NCBI GenBank assembly: GCA_023451375.1
Contig: JAEXZS010000037.1
Coordinates: forward strand, 22,416-86,415
DNA length: 64,000 nt
Direction of reading: 5' to 3'
Source of the DNA: Pseudomonadota bacterium
GTDB lineage: Bacteria; Pseudomonadota; Alphaproteobacteria; Caulobacterales; Caulobacteraceae
How positions within the stretch are numbered: position 1 is the first letter of the stretch; every line of letters starts with the position of its first letter. The notes under the pieces are model-generated. The model was given only the letters and a program-made list of their open reading frames with translations. It had not been told where the DNA came from and searched no databases. Positions 8,457 to 17,283 of this stretch are shown here, one piece after another. The position numbers and the translations under genes were made by a program.

Positions 8457-9355
8457 TGGGTCTCCAGCGTCGAGAGTTGGCCGCGCAGCAGTTGCAGCAT
8501 GGCCGAAAAGTCGTGACCGCCGTGTCCGAGCCGGTCGAACAGGGCGTACATGGCCTCGGCCTGGGCGCCCAGGGGGGTGGAGGCGCCGGACTTGGCCGCA
8601 GCATCCTGGGCCAGCTTCAGGTCCTTCAGCATCATGGCCGTGGCGAAGCCACCCTGATAGCCCCGGTTCGAGGGCGCGGTGGGCACCGGGCCGGGCCAGG
8701 GATAATAGCTGCTGACGCTCCAGCATTGACCCGACGATTTCGACGCGATCTCGAAGAACCGCTCGGGATCGAGGCCCAGCTTCTCGGCCAGGGCGATCGC
8801 CTCGCACGTGCCCAGCATCGATATGCCCAGTAGCATGTTGTTGCAGATCTTGGCCGCCTGCCCCGCCCCGTGGTCGCCGGCGCGGATGGTGATGCGGCTC
8901 ATCTGCTCCAGCGCCGCCTCGACGCGGCCGAAGTCGCCCTCGTCGCACCCGACCATGAAGGCCAGCGTGCCCGCATCCGCCGCCGCCGTGCCGCCCGACA
9001 CCGGCGCGTCGGCGAAGGCGTAGCCAGCCGACTTGGCTAACCCCGCCACCTTGCGCGCCGTATCCACGTCGATGGTCGAACAGTCCAGCAGCAGGGCGCT
9101 GGTCGGCGCCGCGCCGATGATCTGTTCCGAATAGACCTTCAGCACATGCGGCCCGGCGGGCAGCATGGTGATGACCACCTCGGCGTCCTTGACCGCCTCG
9201 GCGACCGAAGCGACTGGTGTGCAGCCCGCGGTGCCCGCCCGCTGCAAGGCCTCGGCCGACAGGTCAAACGCCGCCACCGCATGGCCCGCCCTCGCCTGGT
9301 TCGCGGCCATGCCGCCGCCCATGTTGCCCAGGCCGATGAAGGCGATCTTGGTCAT
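8453..9355 (-). CDS. mmsB: 3-hydroxyisobutyrate dehydrogenase
   Basis: A 300-residue beta-hydroxyacid dehydrogenase that oxidises 3-hydroxyisobutyrate to methylmalonate semialdehyde with NAD+. The N-terminal Rossmann motif GLGNMGGGM lies at residues 8-16. The substrate-binding DAPVSGGTAAADAGTL segment (117-131) and the catalytic lysine K169 in GAGQAAKICNNM are intact. The start is the ATG at 9353-9355, preceded by a purine-rich AGAGAGACC. It lies between 3-hydroxyisobutyryl-CoA hydrolase (upstream) and enoyl-CoA hydratase (downstream), and acts immediately before MmsA in the pathway. Confidence 0.94.
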   Translation of the reverse strand: MTKIAFIGLGNMGGGMAANQARAGHAVAAFDLSAEALQRAGTAGCTPVASVAEAVKDAEVVITMLPAGPHVLKVYSEQIIGAAPTSALLLDCSTIDVDTARKVAGLAKSAGYAFADAPVSGGTAAADAGTLAFMVGCDEGDFGRVEAALEQMSRITIRAGDHGAGQAAKICNNMLLGISMLGTCEAIALAEKLGLDPERFFEIASKSSGQCWSVSSYYPWPGPVPTAPSNRGYQGGFATAMMLKDLKLAQDAAAKSGASTPLGAQAEAMYALFDRLGHGGHDFSAMLQLLRGQLSTLETQ

Positions 9356-9384
9356 GGTCTCTCTCCCTTGTGTCGGCGTCGCCG

Positions 9385-10434
9385 TCACGGCAGCGGCGTC
9401 CATTTCTCATTGTCCGGCAGCGGCGCGAACAGATCGTCCAACATGGCGGCCGTCACGCCCTCCAACGTCGCGGGCGACCATTTCGGCGCATTGTCCTTAT
9501 CCACGATCACAGCCCGCACACCCTCCTGGAAGTCGTGGGTCCGCACCACCCGCCCGCCCAAGGCGTATTCCATCGCCATGTTGTCGGCGAAGCTGTCCAG
9601 CGCCGCCCCGGTGCGCAACTGGCGCAGGGTCACCTTCAGCGATTGCGGCGACTTGGTCTTCAACGTCGCCAACTGCGCCAGCGCCCAGTCGGACCCGTCC
9701 GCCTCCAGCGCCGCGAAGATCGCCTCGACCGTATCGAAGGCGAACAGCCGGTCGATGGCCTCGCGATGGGCGTCCAGCGACGCCGGGCCGGCGTCTCCGC
9801 ACACGCGATCCGCCACCGCTTCCGGGTCGGCGGACGCCGCAAGCAATTCGCCGGTCAGGGCGTCGATCGCGCCGCTGTCGATGAAATGCGTATGAATCCC
9901 CAGCGCCACCGTATCCGCCGCCTTCAGCCGCGCCCCGGTCAGCGCCAGCCAGACCCCTGTCTGTCCCGGCAGGCGCGGCAGAACCCAGCCGCCGCCCACA
10001 TCGGGAAACAGGCCGATTCCCGTCTCTGGCATCGCATAGGTCGTCCGCTCGGTCGCGATCCGCACCCTGGCCGGCTCGGAAATCCCCACGCCGCCGCCCA
10101 TGACGATCCCATCGACGATGGCCGTGATCGGCTTCGGATATTCGAACATCAGATGGTTCAGCCGATACTCAGCCATGAAGAAGGCCTTGGCCTCCGACGC
10201 ATCCCCCGCCCCGCTCTCGGCGATCATTCGGATGTCGCCCCCGGCGCAGAAGCCTCGCTCGCCCGCATGGTCGATCAGTATGGAGGAGACGGCGGGATTC
10301 GAACGCCAGTTCAGCAGCGCCTCGATCATGATCTCGCACATGGACCGGTTCAGCGCGTGGATCGCCTTGGGCCGGTTTAGCGTGATCCGGCCGACGCCGT
10401 CCTCGACGCGGGTGATGACCTCCGCTTCGCTCAC
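9385..10434 (-). CDS. 3-hydroxyisobutyryl-CoA hydrolase (crotonase family)
   Basis: A 349-residue crotonase-fold protein, about 90 residues longer than the enoyl-CoA hydratase next door, as expected for 3-hydroxyisobutyryl-CoA hydrolases. It shows the family signatures FCAGGDIRMIAES, MGGGVGISEPARVRIATE, MPETGIGLFPDVGGGW and the extended C-terminal helical region. It releases free 3-hydroxyisobutyrate for MmsB. The start is a GTG at 10432-10434 (reading SEAEVITRVEDG next), overlapping the stop of the acyl-CoA dehydrogenase gene by four bases (GTGA). The long open frame continuing to 11478 is only the shadow of that upstream gene. Operon position agrees with the step order. Confidence 0.92.
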   Translation of the reverse strand: MSEAEVITRVEDGVGRITLNRPKAIHALNRSMCEIMIEALLNWRSNPAVSSILIDHAGERGFCAGGDIRMIAESGAGDASEAKAFFMAEYRLNHLMFEYPKPITAIVDGIVMGGGVGISEPARVRIATERTTYAMPETGIGLFPDVGGGWVLPRLPGQTGVWLALTGARLKAADTVALGIHTHFIDSGAIDALTGELLAASADPEAVADRVCGDAGPASLDAHREAIDRLFAFDTVEAIFAALEADGSDWALAQLATLKTKSPQSLKVTLRQLRTGAALDSFADNMAMEYALGGRVVRTHDFQEGVRAVIVDKDNAPKWSPATLEGVTAAMLDDLFAPLPDNEKWTPLP

Positions 10435-11567
10435 TTCGACATCTCCCGCGCGATGATCACGCGCATGATCTCGTTGGTGCCTTCCAGGATGCGGTGCACC
10501 CGCAGGTCGCGCACGATCCGCTCCAGCGGATAGTCCTTCAGATAGCCATAGCCGCCGTGCAGCTGCAGCGCCTCGTCTGCGATCTGGAAGCAGGCGTCGG
10601 TGGCCAGGCGCTTGGCCATGGCGCACCACTTCGTCTTTTCGGGATGATCGGTGTCGATGGCCCAGGCGCCGCGCAGCACCATCAGCCGCGCCGCCTCCAG
10701 GTCCGTCGCCATATCGGCTAGCCGGAACTGCAACGCCTGGAACTCGCCGATCGCCTTGCCGAACTGCTTCCGCGTCGCGACGTAGTCCTTGGCCGTTTCC
10801 AGCGCCAGCCGCGCTCCGCCCAGCGAGCAGGCGGCGATGTTCAGCCGCCCGCCGTCCAGACCGGCCATGGCGTAGCGGAAGCCCGCTCCCTCGTCGCCCA
10901 GCAGGTTGGCGACCGGCACGCGGCAGTCGTCGAACTGGACGATGGCGGTCGGCTGGGCGTTCCAGCCCATCTTTCTCTCCTGTGCGCCGAACGACAGGCC
11001 GGGCGTCCCGGCCTCGACCACTATGGCGCTGACGGCCTTCGGTCCCTCGCCGCCGGTGCGGACCATGACGACATAGACGTCCGACGTTCCCGCGCCGGAT
11101 ATGAAAGCCTTGGATCCATTCAGCACATAGTGGTCGCCGTCGCGCACCGCCGTAGTCCGCAGCGCCGCCGCGTCGGAGCCGGAACCGGGCTCGGTCAGGC
11201 AGTAGCTGGCGATCTTGTCCATCGTCACCAGCGACGGCACGAACCGCGCGCGTAGATCGTCCGACCCGAACCGGTCGATCATCCAGGTGGCCATGTTGTG
11301 GATCGAGATGAAGGCCGCCGTCGCCACGTCGCCGCGCGACAGCTCCTCGAAGATCACCGCCGCCTCGACCCGGCCCAGGGCCATGCCGCCGTGCTCCTCG
11401 CCCGCATAGATGCCGCAGAAGCCCATCTCGGCCGCCGACTTCATCACGTCGACGGGGAAATGCTTCTCCTCGTCCCACTTGGCGGAATGCGGGGCCAGCT
11501 CGGCCTCGGCGAAGGCGCGCGCCGCCTCCTGGATGGCCCGCTGGTCGTCGTTCAGTTGGAAGTCCAT
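10431..11567 (-). CDS. Acyl-CoA dehydrogenase, probably isobutyryl-CoA dehydrogenase
   Basis: A 378-residue FAD-dependent acyl-CoA dehydrogenase. Readable landmarks are the N-terminal helical domain starting MDFQLNDDQRAIQEAAR, the CLTEPGSGSDAA FAD/substrate loop, the beta domain with KMGWNAQPTA, and the C-terminal domain with LHGGYGYLKDYPLERIVRD. E362 in ILEGTNEIM is a candidate for the catalytic base of this subfamily. The position directly between mmsA and 3-hydroxyisobutyryl-CoA hydrolase makes isobutyryl-CoA (valine pathway) the likely substrate; the family alone would not settle this. The start at ATG 11567 is seven bases after the mmsA stop. Confidence 0.9.
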   Translation of the reverse strand: MDFQLNDDQRAIQEAARAFAEAELAPHSAKWDEEKHFPVDVMKSAAEMGFCGIYAGEEHGGMALGRVEAAVIFEELSRGDVATAAFISIHNMATWMIDRFGSDDLRARFVPSLVTMDKIASYCLTEPGSGSDAAALRTTAVRDGDHYVLNGSKAFISGAGTSDVYVVMVRTGGEGPKAVSAIVVEAGTPGLSFGAQERKMGWNAQPTAIVQFDDCRVPVANLLGDEGAGFRYAMAGLDGGRLNIAACSLGGARLALETAKDYVATRKQFGKAIGEFQALQFRLADMATDLEAARLMVLRGAWAIDTDHPEKTKWCAMAKRLATDACFQIADEALQLHGGYGYLKDYPLERIVRDLRVHRILEGTNEIMRVIIAREMSK

Positions 11568-11574
11568 GCGGCCC

Positions 11575-13077
11575 TCAACGCATCGTCGGAATGACGAACG
11601 AACTGTCCGCATGCTCCAGCGCCGAATCCGGCCACCGCGCCGTGACGGTCTTGGTCTTGGTCCAGAAGCGGACGCCCTCCATGCCGTGCTGGTTGATGTC
11701 GCCGAAGGCCGAGCGCTTCCAGCCGCCGAAGGTGTGATAGGCCACCGGCACCGGGATCGGCACGTTGATGCCGACCATGCCGACGTTGACCCGGGCGGCG
11801 AAATCGCGGGCCGCGCGGCCGTTCTGGGTGAAGATGGCGACGCCGTTGCCGTACTGGTGGTTGGACGGCAGGGCCAGCGCCTCCTCGAAGTTCTCCGCCC
11901 GCACGATCTGCAGCACCGGCCCGAAGATTTCCTCCTGATAGGACGACATCTCCGGCTTCACATGGTCGAACAGCGACGGGCCGATGAAATAGCCCTTCTC
12001 GTGCCCCTGCAGGCTGAAGTCGCGGCCGTCGACAACCAGTTCGGCGCCTTCCTGAACGCCCTTCTCGATCCATCCAGCGATCCGATCACGATGCTGGGCG
12101 GTGACGACGGGGCCATAGTGGGCGCCCGCGTCGGTCGAGACGCCGACGCGCATCGTCGGAATCTCGGCGACCATCCGTTCGCGCAGTTCGTCGGCGGTCT
12201 TCTTGCCCACCGACACCACCACCGGCAGGGCCATGCAGCGCTCGCCCGCCGAGCCGTAGGCCGCGCCCGACAGGTCCTTGACCACCTGGTCCATATCGGC
12301 GTCAGGCAGGACGATGCCGTGGTTCTTGGCCCCGCCCATGGCCTGGACGCGCTTATGGTTGGCCGCGCCGGTCTGGTAGACATAGTGGGCGATGTCGGAC
12401 GAGCCGACGAAGCTGACCGCATGCACCAGCGGATGGGTCAGGATGGCGTCCACCGCCGTCTTGTCGCCGTGCACGACGTTCAGCACGCCGGCGGGCGCCC
12501 CCGCCTCCATCATCAGTTCGCCCAGACGCACCGGCAGGGAAGGATCCCGCTCCGACGGTTTCAGGACGAAGGTGTTGCCGACCGCGATGGCCACGCCGAA
12601 CATCCACATCGGGATCATGGCCGGGAAGTTGAACGGGGTGATGCCCGCCACCACGCCCAGCGGCTGGCGCATCGAATAGACGTCGATGCCGGGACCGGCG
12701 CCGTGGGTGTATTCGCCCTTCAGCGCGTGGGGGATGCCGCAGGCGAATTCGATCACCTCCAGCCCCCGCTGGATGTCGCCCTTGGAGTCGGCGATGACCT
12801 TGCCATGCTCGCTGGACAGCAGTTCGGCCAGTTCGTCCATCCGCGCCTCAACCAGGCGCTTGAACTCGAACATGACCCGCGCGCGACGCTGCGGATTGGT
12901 GCTGGCCCAGCCGTCGAAAGCGTTCTGGGCGGACTGCACCGCGCGATCGACCTCGGCCGTCGTGGCCAGTTGCACGCGCGCCTGCACCTCGCCGGTGTTC
13001 GGGTTGAAGACGTCGCCGAACCGGCCCGAGGCGCCCTCGAAGGCCGCGCCGTCGATGAAGTGGCGAATGTCGCGCAT
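11575..13077 (-). CDS. mmsA: Methylmalonate-semialdehyde dehydrogenase (CoA-acylating)
   Basis: A 500-residue aldehyde dehydrogenase that converts methylmalonate semialdehyde to propionyl-CoA and CO2, the last step of valine and thymine breakdown. The nucleophile is C281 in GSAGERCMALPV. ITPFNFPAMIPMWMF (147-161) and GGAKNHGIVLPDAD are hallmarks of the CoA-dependent MmsA subgroup. The start at ATG 13075-13077 is preceded by AGGAGG; the frame stays open upstream to 13200 but without family similarity. It is the first gene of the seven-gene minus-strand cluster, so its promoter should lie in 13078-13171. Its product feeds propionyl-CoA carboxylase at the left edge. Confidence 0.95.
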   Translation of the reverse strand: MRDIRHFIDGAAFEGASGRFGDVFNPNTGEVQARVQLATTAEVDRAVQSAQNAFDGWASTNPQRRARVMFEFKRLVEARMDELAELLSSEHGKVIADSKGDIQRGLEVIEFACGIPHALKGEYTHGAGPGIDVYSMRQPLGVVAGITPFNFPAMIPMWMFGVAIAVGNTFVLKPSERDPSLPVRLGELMMEAGAPAGVLNVVHGDKTAVDAILTHPLVHAVSFVGSSDIAHYVYQTGAANHKRVQAMGGAKNHGIVLPDADMDQVVKDLSGAAYGSAGERCMALPVVVSVGKKTADELRERMVAEIPTMRVGVSTDAGAHYGPVVTAQHRDRIAGWIEKGVQEGAELVVDGRDFSLQGHEKGYFIGPSLFDHVKPEMSSYQEEIFGPVLQIVRAENFEEALALPSNHQYGNGVAIFTQNGRAARDFAARVNVGMVGINVPIPVPVAYHTFGGWKRSAFGDINQHGMEGVRFWTKTKTVTARWPDSALEHADSSFVIPTMR

Positions 13078-13171
13078 GGTTTCCTCCTTGTTTTGCCGAG
13101 ACTCTAGCAGTCCTGTCGCTGAGAGAGGAAGCGGAGCGCTAAGAAATTTGCCGGAACCGCCGTTCGACGCG

Positions 13172-14062
13172 TCAATCTTCCCATGGCGGATGATCGCCAT
13201 ACAGATCGGCCAAATAGGCGATAAAGGCCTTGACCGCCGCCGGCGTCAGCTCCGATCTGGGATGAACGGCGTAGAGGCCGACCGACTGAGCGCCCTCGTA
13301 CCGAGGCAGCACGACCTTCAGCCGCCCCGCCGCCAAATCTTCATGGATGTCCCACGTCGAACGCAGGGCGATCCCGGCGCCGGCCAGGGCCAGTTCTCGA
13401 ACCACCTCGCTGGAGTTGGTGACGACGCGACTATCGACCGACACCGTCTCTGGACCGTCCGGTCCCTGCAGCCGCCAGGGCGACTGACCGGCGGCGGCCA
13501 GCAGGCGGTGGTCCGACAGGTGGCGCAGCGTCTGCGGCGCGCCGTGTTCGGCGATATAGGCGGGACTGGCGCACAGCACCCGGCGGTTCGAGGCCAGCCG
13601 CACCCCGACCACCGACGCCTCCACCCGAGCCGCGATGCGGATGGCCAGGTCGTACCGCTCGCCCACCAGATCGACGTAGGCGTCCGACAGGCCCAGCCGC
13701 AGCGCGATCTGCGGGTGGCGGTCGAGGAAGGCTTTCAGGTACGGCGCGACATGCATCCGCCCGAAGGACGTCGGCGCGGTGATCCTGAGCGGCCCGGCGA
13801 CCGTGCGCGCCCCACCCGAAACCCGCGCTTCCGCTTCGCGCGAGGCGGCCAGTATCTCGACGACGCGGCGGTAGAAGGCCTCGCCCGCCTCGGTCGGGCT
13901 CTGTCGGCGGGTGGTGCGGTTCAGCAGGCGTGTGCCCAGCCGGTCCTCCAGCCGCGCCAGCCGACGGGAGGCCATGGCCGGCGACAGCCGCATCGCCCGA
14001 GCGGCGGCCGACAGGCTGCCGTGCTCAACCACGGCGGCGAACAGGGCGTATTCGTCATCCAT
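13172..14062 (-). CDS. LysR-family transcriptional regulator
   Basis: A LysR-type regulator of 296 residues from ATG 14062 (MDDEYALFAAVVEHGSLS), or 302 from an in-frame ATG at 14080. Residues 1-60 form the winged helix-turn-helix (SAAARAMRLSPAMASRRLARLEDRLGTRLLNRTTR); the rest is the periplasmic-binding-like effector domain (LRITAPTSFGRMHVAPYLKAF onwards). It is divergent from glcB with a gap of 98 bp, the usual geometry for a LysR protein controlling its neighbour, so malate synthase is a possible target. It is also collinear with mmsA, 94 bp upstream of it, and could affect that cluster. The effector is unknown. Confidence 0.88.
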   Translation of the reverse strand: MDDEYALFAAVVEHGSLSAAARAMRLSPAMASRRLARLEDRLGTRLLNRTTRRQSPTEAGEAFYRRVVEILAASREAEARVSGGARTVAGPLRITAPTSFGRMHVAPYLKAFLDRHPQIALRLGLSDAYVDLVGERYDLAIRIAARVEASVVGVRLASNRRVLCASPAYIAEHGAPQTLRHLSDHRLLAAAGQSPWRLQGPDGPETVSVDSRVVTNSSEVVRELALAGAGIALRSTWDIHEDLAAGRLKVVLPRYEGAQSVGLYAVHPRSELTPAAVKAFIAYLADLYGDHPPWED

Positions 14063-14071
14063 GCGGAGATA

Positions 14072-14110
14072 TTTGCACAATCTGCAAATCAGATCAGCAA
14101 TCTTTGCGTC
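14072..14110. promoter_or_regulatory. Inverted TTTGC/GCAAA motifs between lysR and glcB
   Basis: TTTGCACAATCTGCAAA at 14072-14088 is an imperfect inverted repeat (TTTGCA..TGCAAA), followed by AATCTTTGCG at 14099-14108. The ATCTGCAAA core is identical to one copy in the pccB/regulator control region (about 1054-1062). It could be an operator for the LysR protein, whose sites often show T-N11-A dyads, or for the RamB/ScfR-like regulator. Confidence 0.4.
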
Positions 14111-14160
14111 TGGTGCGCAGGCTGGACGAGACCTACTCTGGCGTTCGAGTGGAGAACCTC

Positions 14161-16308
14161 ATGACCTACATCGATCGCGCGGGCCTGACGGTGGCCGAGG
14201 AACTGGCCGCCTTCGTCGAGACGGAGGCTCTGCGGGGAACGGGTCTGGACGCGCCGGCCTTCTGGTGCGGCTTCGCCGATCTGCTGGGTCGTTTCGCCCC
14301 GGAGAACACCGCCCTGCTGACGGAGCGCGATCGGCTGCAGGCCGAAATCGACGCCTGGCACGACGCCCATCCGCACCCGGTGGACAATGAAACCTACATC
14401 CGCCTCCTGCACGACATCGGTTATCTGGTTCCGGAGCCCGCGCCTTTCCGGATCGGGAGCGAACGGGTCGACGCCGAATTGATCGCCGCCGGCCCGCAAC
14501 TGGTCGTGCCGGTGCTGAACGCTCGCTTCCTGCTGAACGCCGCCAACGCGCGCTGGGGCAGCCTGTACGACGCCCTCTACGGTACAGACGCGATCGCGCC
14601 GGTTCCGACCGAAAGCGGCGGCTACGATCCTGCACGCGGCGCGCAGGTCATCGCCTGGGCCAAGGCCTTCCTGGACCAGGCCGTCCCGCTGGCTGAAGGC
14701 TCCTACGCCGAGGTCGCCGGCTGGTCGGTGAAGGACGGCGCCTTGAGCCCCGCCCTGGCCGATCCGTCCGCGTTTGTCGGTTATCGCGGCGATCCCGCGG
14801 CCCCGGAAGCCGTCCTGCTGCGTCACCACGGCCTGCATATCGAACTGGTCATTGACCGCGCCCATCCGATCGGCGTGAGCGATCCGGCGGGTCTGGCGGA
14901 CGTGGTGCTGGAATCCGCCCTGTCCACCATCGTCGATCTGGAGGATTCGGTCGCGGCCGTGGACGCTGAAGACAAGGTCGCCGCCTATCGCAACTGGCTG
15001 GGCCTGATGAAGGGCGACCTGTCGGCCGACTTCAGCAAGGGCGGCGAGGTCGTGTCCCGCCGCCTGGCCCACGACCGCACCTATTCCGCCCCTGACGGTT
15101 CGCCTTTCGCCCTGCCCGGCCGGAGCCTGCTGTTCGTGCGCAACGTCGGTCACCTGATGACCACGCCCGCCATCTGTCTTCCCGACGGGTCCGAGGCGCC
15201 GGAAGGTCTGGTTGACGCCGTCCTGACCGTCCTCATCGCCCTGCACGACCTGAACGGCGCCGGCGCGTTCCGCAACAGCCGCGAAGGCTCGGTCTATATC
15301 GTCAAGCCGAAGATGCACGGCCCGGCCGAGGCGGCCTTCACCAATCGCGTCTTCGACGCCGTTGAGGACTTGCTGGCCCTGCCCCGACACACGATCAAGG
15401 TGGGGGTGATGGACGAGGAGCGTCGCACCTCCGCCAACCTGGCCGCCGTGATGGCCGAGGTCCGCCAGCGGATTGTCTTCATCAACACCGGCTTCCTGGA
15501 CCGCACCGGCGACGAAATCCACACCTCCATGCGCGCCGGCCCGATGGTGCGAAAAGCCGAGATGAAGGCCTCGGCCTGGATCAAGGCCTACGAGACCCGC
15601 AACGTCGCCATCGCCCTGGCCGCGGGGATGGCGGGACGCGGCCAGATCGGCAAGGGCATGTGGGCCGCCCCTGACCGCATGGCCGCCATGCTAAAGGAGA
15701 AGATCGGCCATCCTCAGGCGGGCGCCAACACCGCCTGGACGCCCAGCCCGACCGCCGCGACCCTGCACGCCGTCCACTATCACCAGGTCGACGTCGCCGC
15801 CCGCCAGCGCGATCTGACGGGCCAGGCGCCGCCGCCCCTGTCGGACCTTCTGACGATCCCGCTGGCGACCAACACCAACTGGTCCCCGCAGGAGGTCGCG
15901 CGCGAACTGGACAACAACTGCCAGGGCATCCTCGGCTACGTCGTGCGGTGGATCGACCAGGGCGTCGGCTGCTCCAAGGTGCCGGACATCGACGACGTGG
16001 GCCTGATGGAGGACCGGGCGACGCTGCGCATCTCGGCACAGCACCTGGCCAACTGGCTGATCCACGGCATCTGTACGCCGGAGCAGGTGGATCAGGCGCT
16101 GCTCCGCATGGCGGCCAAGGTGGACGCGCAGAATGCTGGCGACCCGGCTTACCGCCCCATGGCGCCGTCGCCCGACGACAGCCTGGCCTTCCAGGCCGCG
16201 CGCGCCCTGATCTTCGAGGGGGCTAGCCAGCCGAATGGTTACACCGAGCCGCTGCTGCACGCCTTCCGGACCAGGGCGAAGGCACAGGGGGCCAAGGCGA
16301 CAGGCTGA
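14161..16308 (+). CDS. glcB: Malate synthase G
   Basis: A 715-residue malate synthase of the long G isoform, condensing glyoxylate with acetyl-CoA to malate. Recognisable blocks are VVPVLNARFLLNAANARWGSL region near 120, IVDLEDSVAAVDAEDKVAAYRNW, RSLLFVRNVGHLM, the KPKMHGPAEAAF segment, KVGVMDEERRTSANL and the C-terminal NCQGILGYVVRWIDQGVGCSKVPDI. Length matches family members (about 720). The start at ATG 14161 gives the normal MTYIDRAGLTVAEELAAF N terminus. No isocitrate lyase gene is in the window. The malyl-CoA lyase-like gene follows 48 bp downstream, so both probably share a transcript concerned with glyoxylate and C3/C4 acyl-CoA interconversion. Confidence 0.95.
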   Translation: MTYIDRAGLTVAEELAAFVETEALRGTGLDAPAFWCGFADLLGRFAPENTALLTERDRLQAEIDAWHDAHPHPVDNETYIRLLHDIGYLVPEPAPFRIGSERVDAELIAAGPQLVVPVLNARFLLNAANARWGSLYDALYGTDAIAPVPTESGGYDPARGAQVIAWAKAFLDQAVPLAEGSYAEVAGWSVKDGALSPALADPSAFVGYRGDPAAPEAVLLRHHGLHIELVIDRAHPIGVSDPAGLADVVLESALSTIVDLEDSVAAVDAEDKVAAYRNWLGLMKGDLSADFSKGGEVVSRRLAHDRTYSAPDGSPFALPGRSLLFVRNVGHLMTTPAICLPDGSEAPEGLVDAVLTVLIALHDLNGAGAFRNSREGSVYIVKPKMHGPAEAAFTNRVFDAVEDLLALPRHTIKVGVMDEERRTSANLAAVMAEVRQRIVFINTGFLDRTGDEIHTSMRAGPMVRKAEMKASAWIKAYETRNVAIALAAGMAGRGQIGKGMWAAPDRMAAMLKEKIGHPQAGANTAWTPSPTAATLHAVHYHQVDVAARQRDLTGQAPPPLSDLLTIPLATNTNWSPQEVARELDNNCQGILGYVVRWIDQGVGCSKVPDIDDVGLMEDRATLRISAQHLANWLIHGICTPEQVDQALLRMAAKVDAQNAGDPAYRPMAPSPDDSLAFQAARALIFEGASQPNGYTEPLLHAFRTRAKAQGAKATG

Positions 16309-16356
16309 CCTCGTGCTAGACAGGCGGCGGAATCGTCCCGCCGCCTGAGGCCCGCC

Positions 16357-17277
16357 ATGTCCGCCCGCCACGTCCGCCTGAACCGGTCCCAGCTCTCGGT
16401 TCCCGCCAGTTCGATGCGCTTCATCGAGAAGGCCGCCGCCAGCGACGCGGACGTGGTCTTCCTGGATCTTGAGGATTCTGTCGCCGCCGCCGACAAGGCC
16501 GAGGCCCGCGCCAACGCCGCCCGCGCGCCGTCCATGTTCGACTGGGGTTCAAAGACCCTGTCGATCCGCGTCAATGCCTGGGACACGCCCTGGACCTTCC
16601 GCGACGTGGTCGCCGTTCTGGAGGGCGAAGGGGAACGGCTGGACCTGCTGATGTTGCCCAAGGTCCACCGTCCCGCCGACGTTCACGCGCTGGAGGCCCT
16701 GGTCGCCCAGGTCGAGCTCGAACAGGGCCGCACGAAACCGGTTGGTCTGGAGCTGATCATCGAAAGCGTCGAGGGCGTGGCCAAGGTCGACGCCATCGCC
16801 GCCGCCTCGCCGCGTGTCGAGACCCTGCACTACGGCCCCGGCGACTACGCCGCCTCGACCGGCGCGCGCACCACCGCCATCGGCGAGCAGGACCCCACCT
16901 ATCCGGGCGACCTGTGGCACTATCCGATGTCGCGCATCCTGGTCGCCGCTCGCGCCAACGGCCTGCGCGCGCTGGACGGTCCGTGGTCCCGCCACGCCGA
17001 CCTCGAAGGCCTTGAGACCGCCGCCCGCCGCGCCGCCGCCATGGGTTTCGACGGCAAATGGGCCATCCACCCCGGACAGATCGAGACCATCAACACCGTC
17101 TTCACACCGCCCGAGACGGAGGTCGCCCACGCCCGCCGCATCTTAGACGCCATGGCCGAGGCGGCGGATCGCGGTCGCGGCGCCGCGACGCTGGACGGAC
17201 GAATGATCGACGTGGCCTCGGTTCGTCAGGCCGAAGGTCTGGTGGCGAAGGCCGACCGGATCGCCCGGCGCGCCTGA
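16357..17277 (+). CDS. CitE-like CoA ester lyase (L-malyl-CoA/beta-methylmalyl-CoA lyase type)
   Basis: A 306-residue HpcH/HpaI-CitE family lyase. The Mg2+/CoA-binding segments are visible: FLDLEDSVAAADK (about 35-47), SIRVNAWDTPW with the key Arg, LMLPKVH, GLELIIESVEG (metal-binding Glu) and LHYGPGDYAAS; the C-terminal DGKWAIHPGQIETIN is typical of the malyl-CoA lyase group and not of citrate lyase proper. Family members reversibly cleave malyl-CoA or beta-methylmalyl-CoA to glyoxylate plus acetyl- or propionyl-CoA. Being directly behind glcB, and near propionyl-CoA genes, fits either substrate. No other citrate lyase subunits are present. Confidence 0.85.
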   Translation: MSARHVRLNRSQLSVPASSMRFIEKAAASDADVVFLDLEDSVAAADKAEARANAARAPSMFDWGSKTLSIRVNAWDTPWTFRDVVAVLEGEGERLDLLMLPKVHRPADVHALEALVAQVELEQGRTKPVGLELIIESVEGVAKVDAIAAASPRVETLHYGPGDYAASTGARTTAIGEQDPTYPGDLWHYPMSRILVAARANGLRALDGPWSRHADLEGLETAARRAAAMGFDGKWAIHPGQIETINTVFTPPETEVAHARRILDAMAEAADRGRGAATLDGRMIDVASVRQAEGLVAKADRIARRA

Positions 17278-17283
17278 CCGGCC

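Noticed and set aside
11410..13107. 565-codon open frame on the plus strand
   Set aside because: It is antisense to mmsA and the acyl-CoA dehydrogenase gene, both of which have full family motifs. The His/Arg/Gln-rich translation is typical of GC-rich shadow frames.
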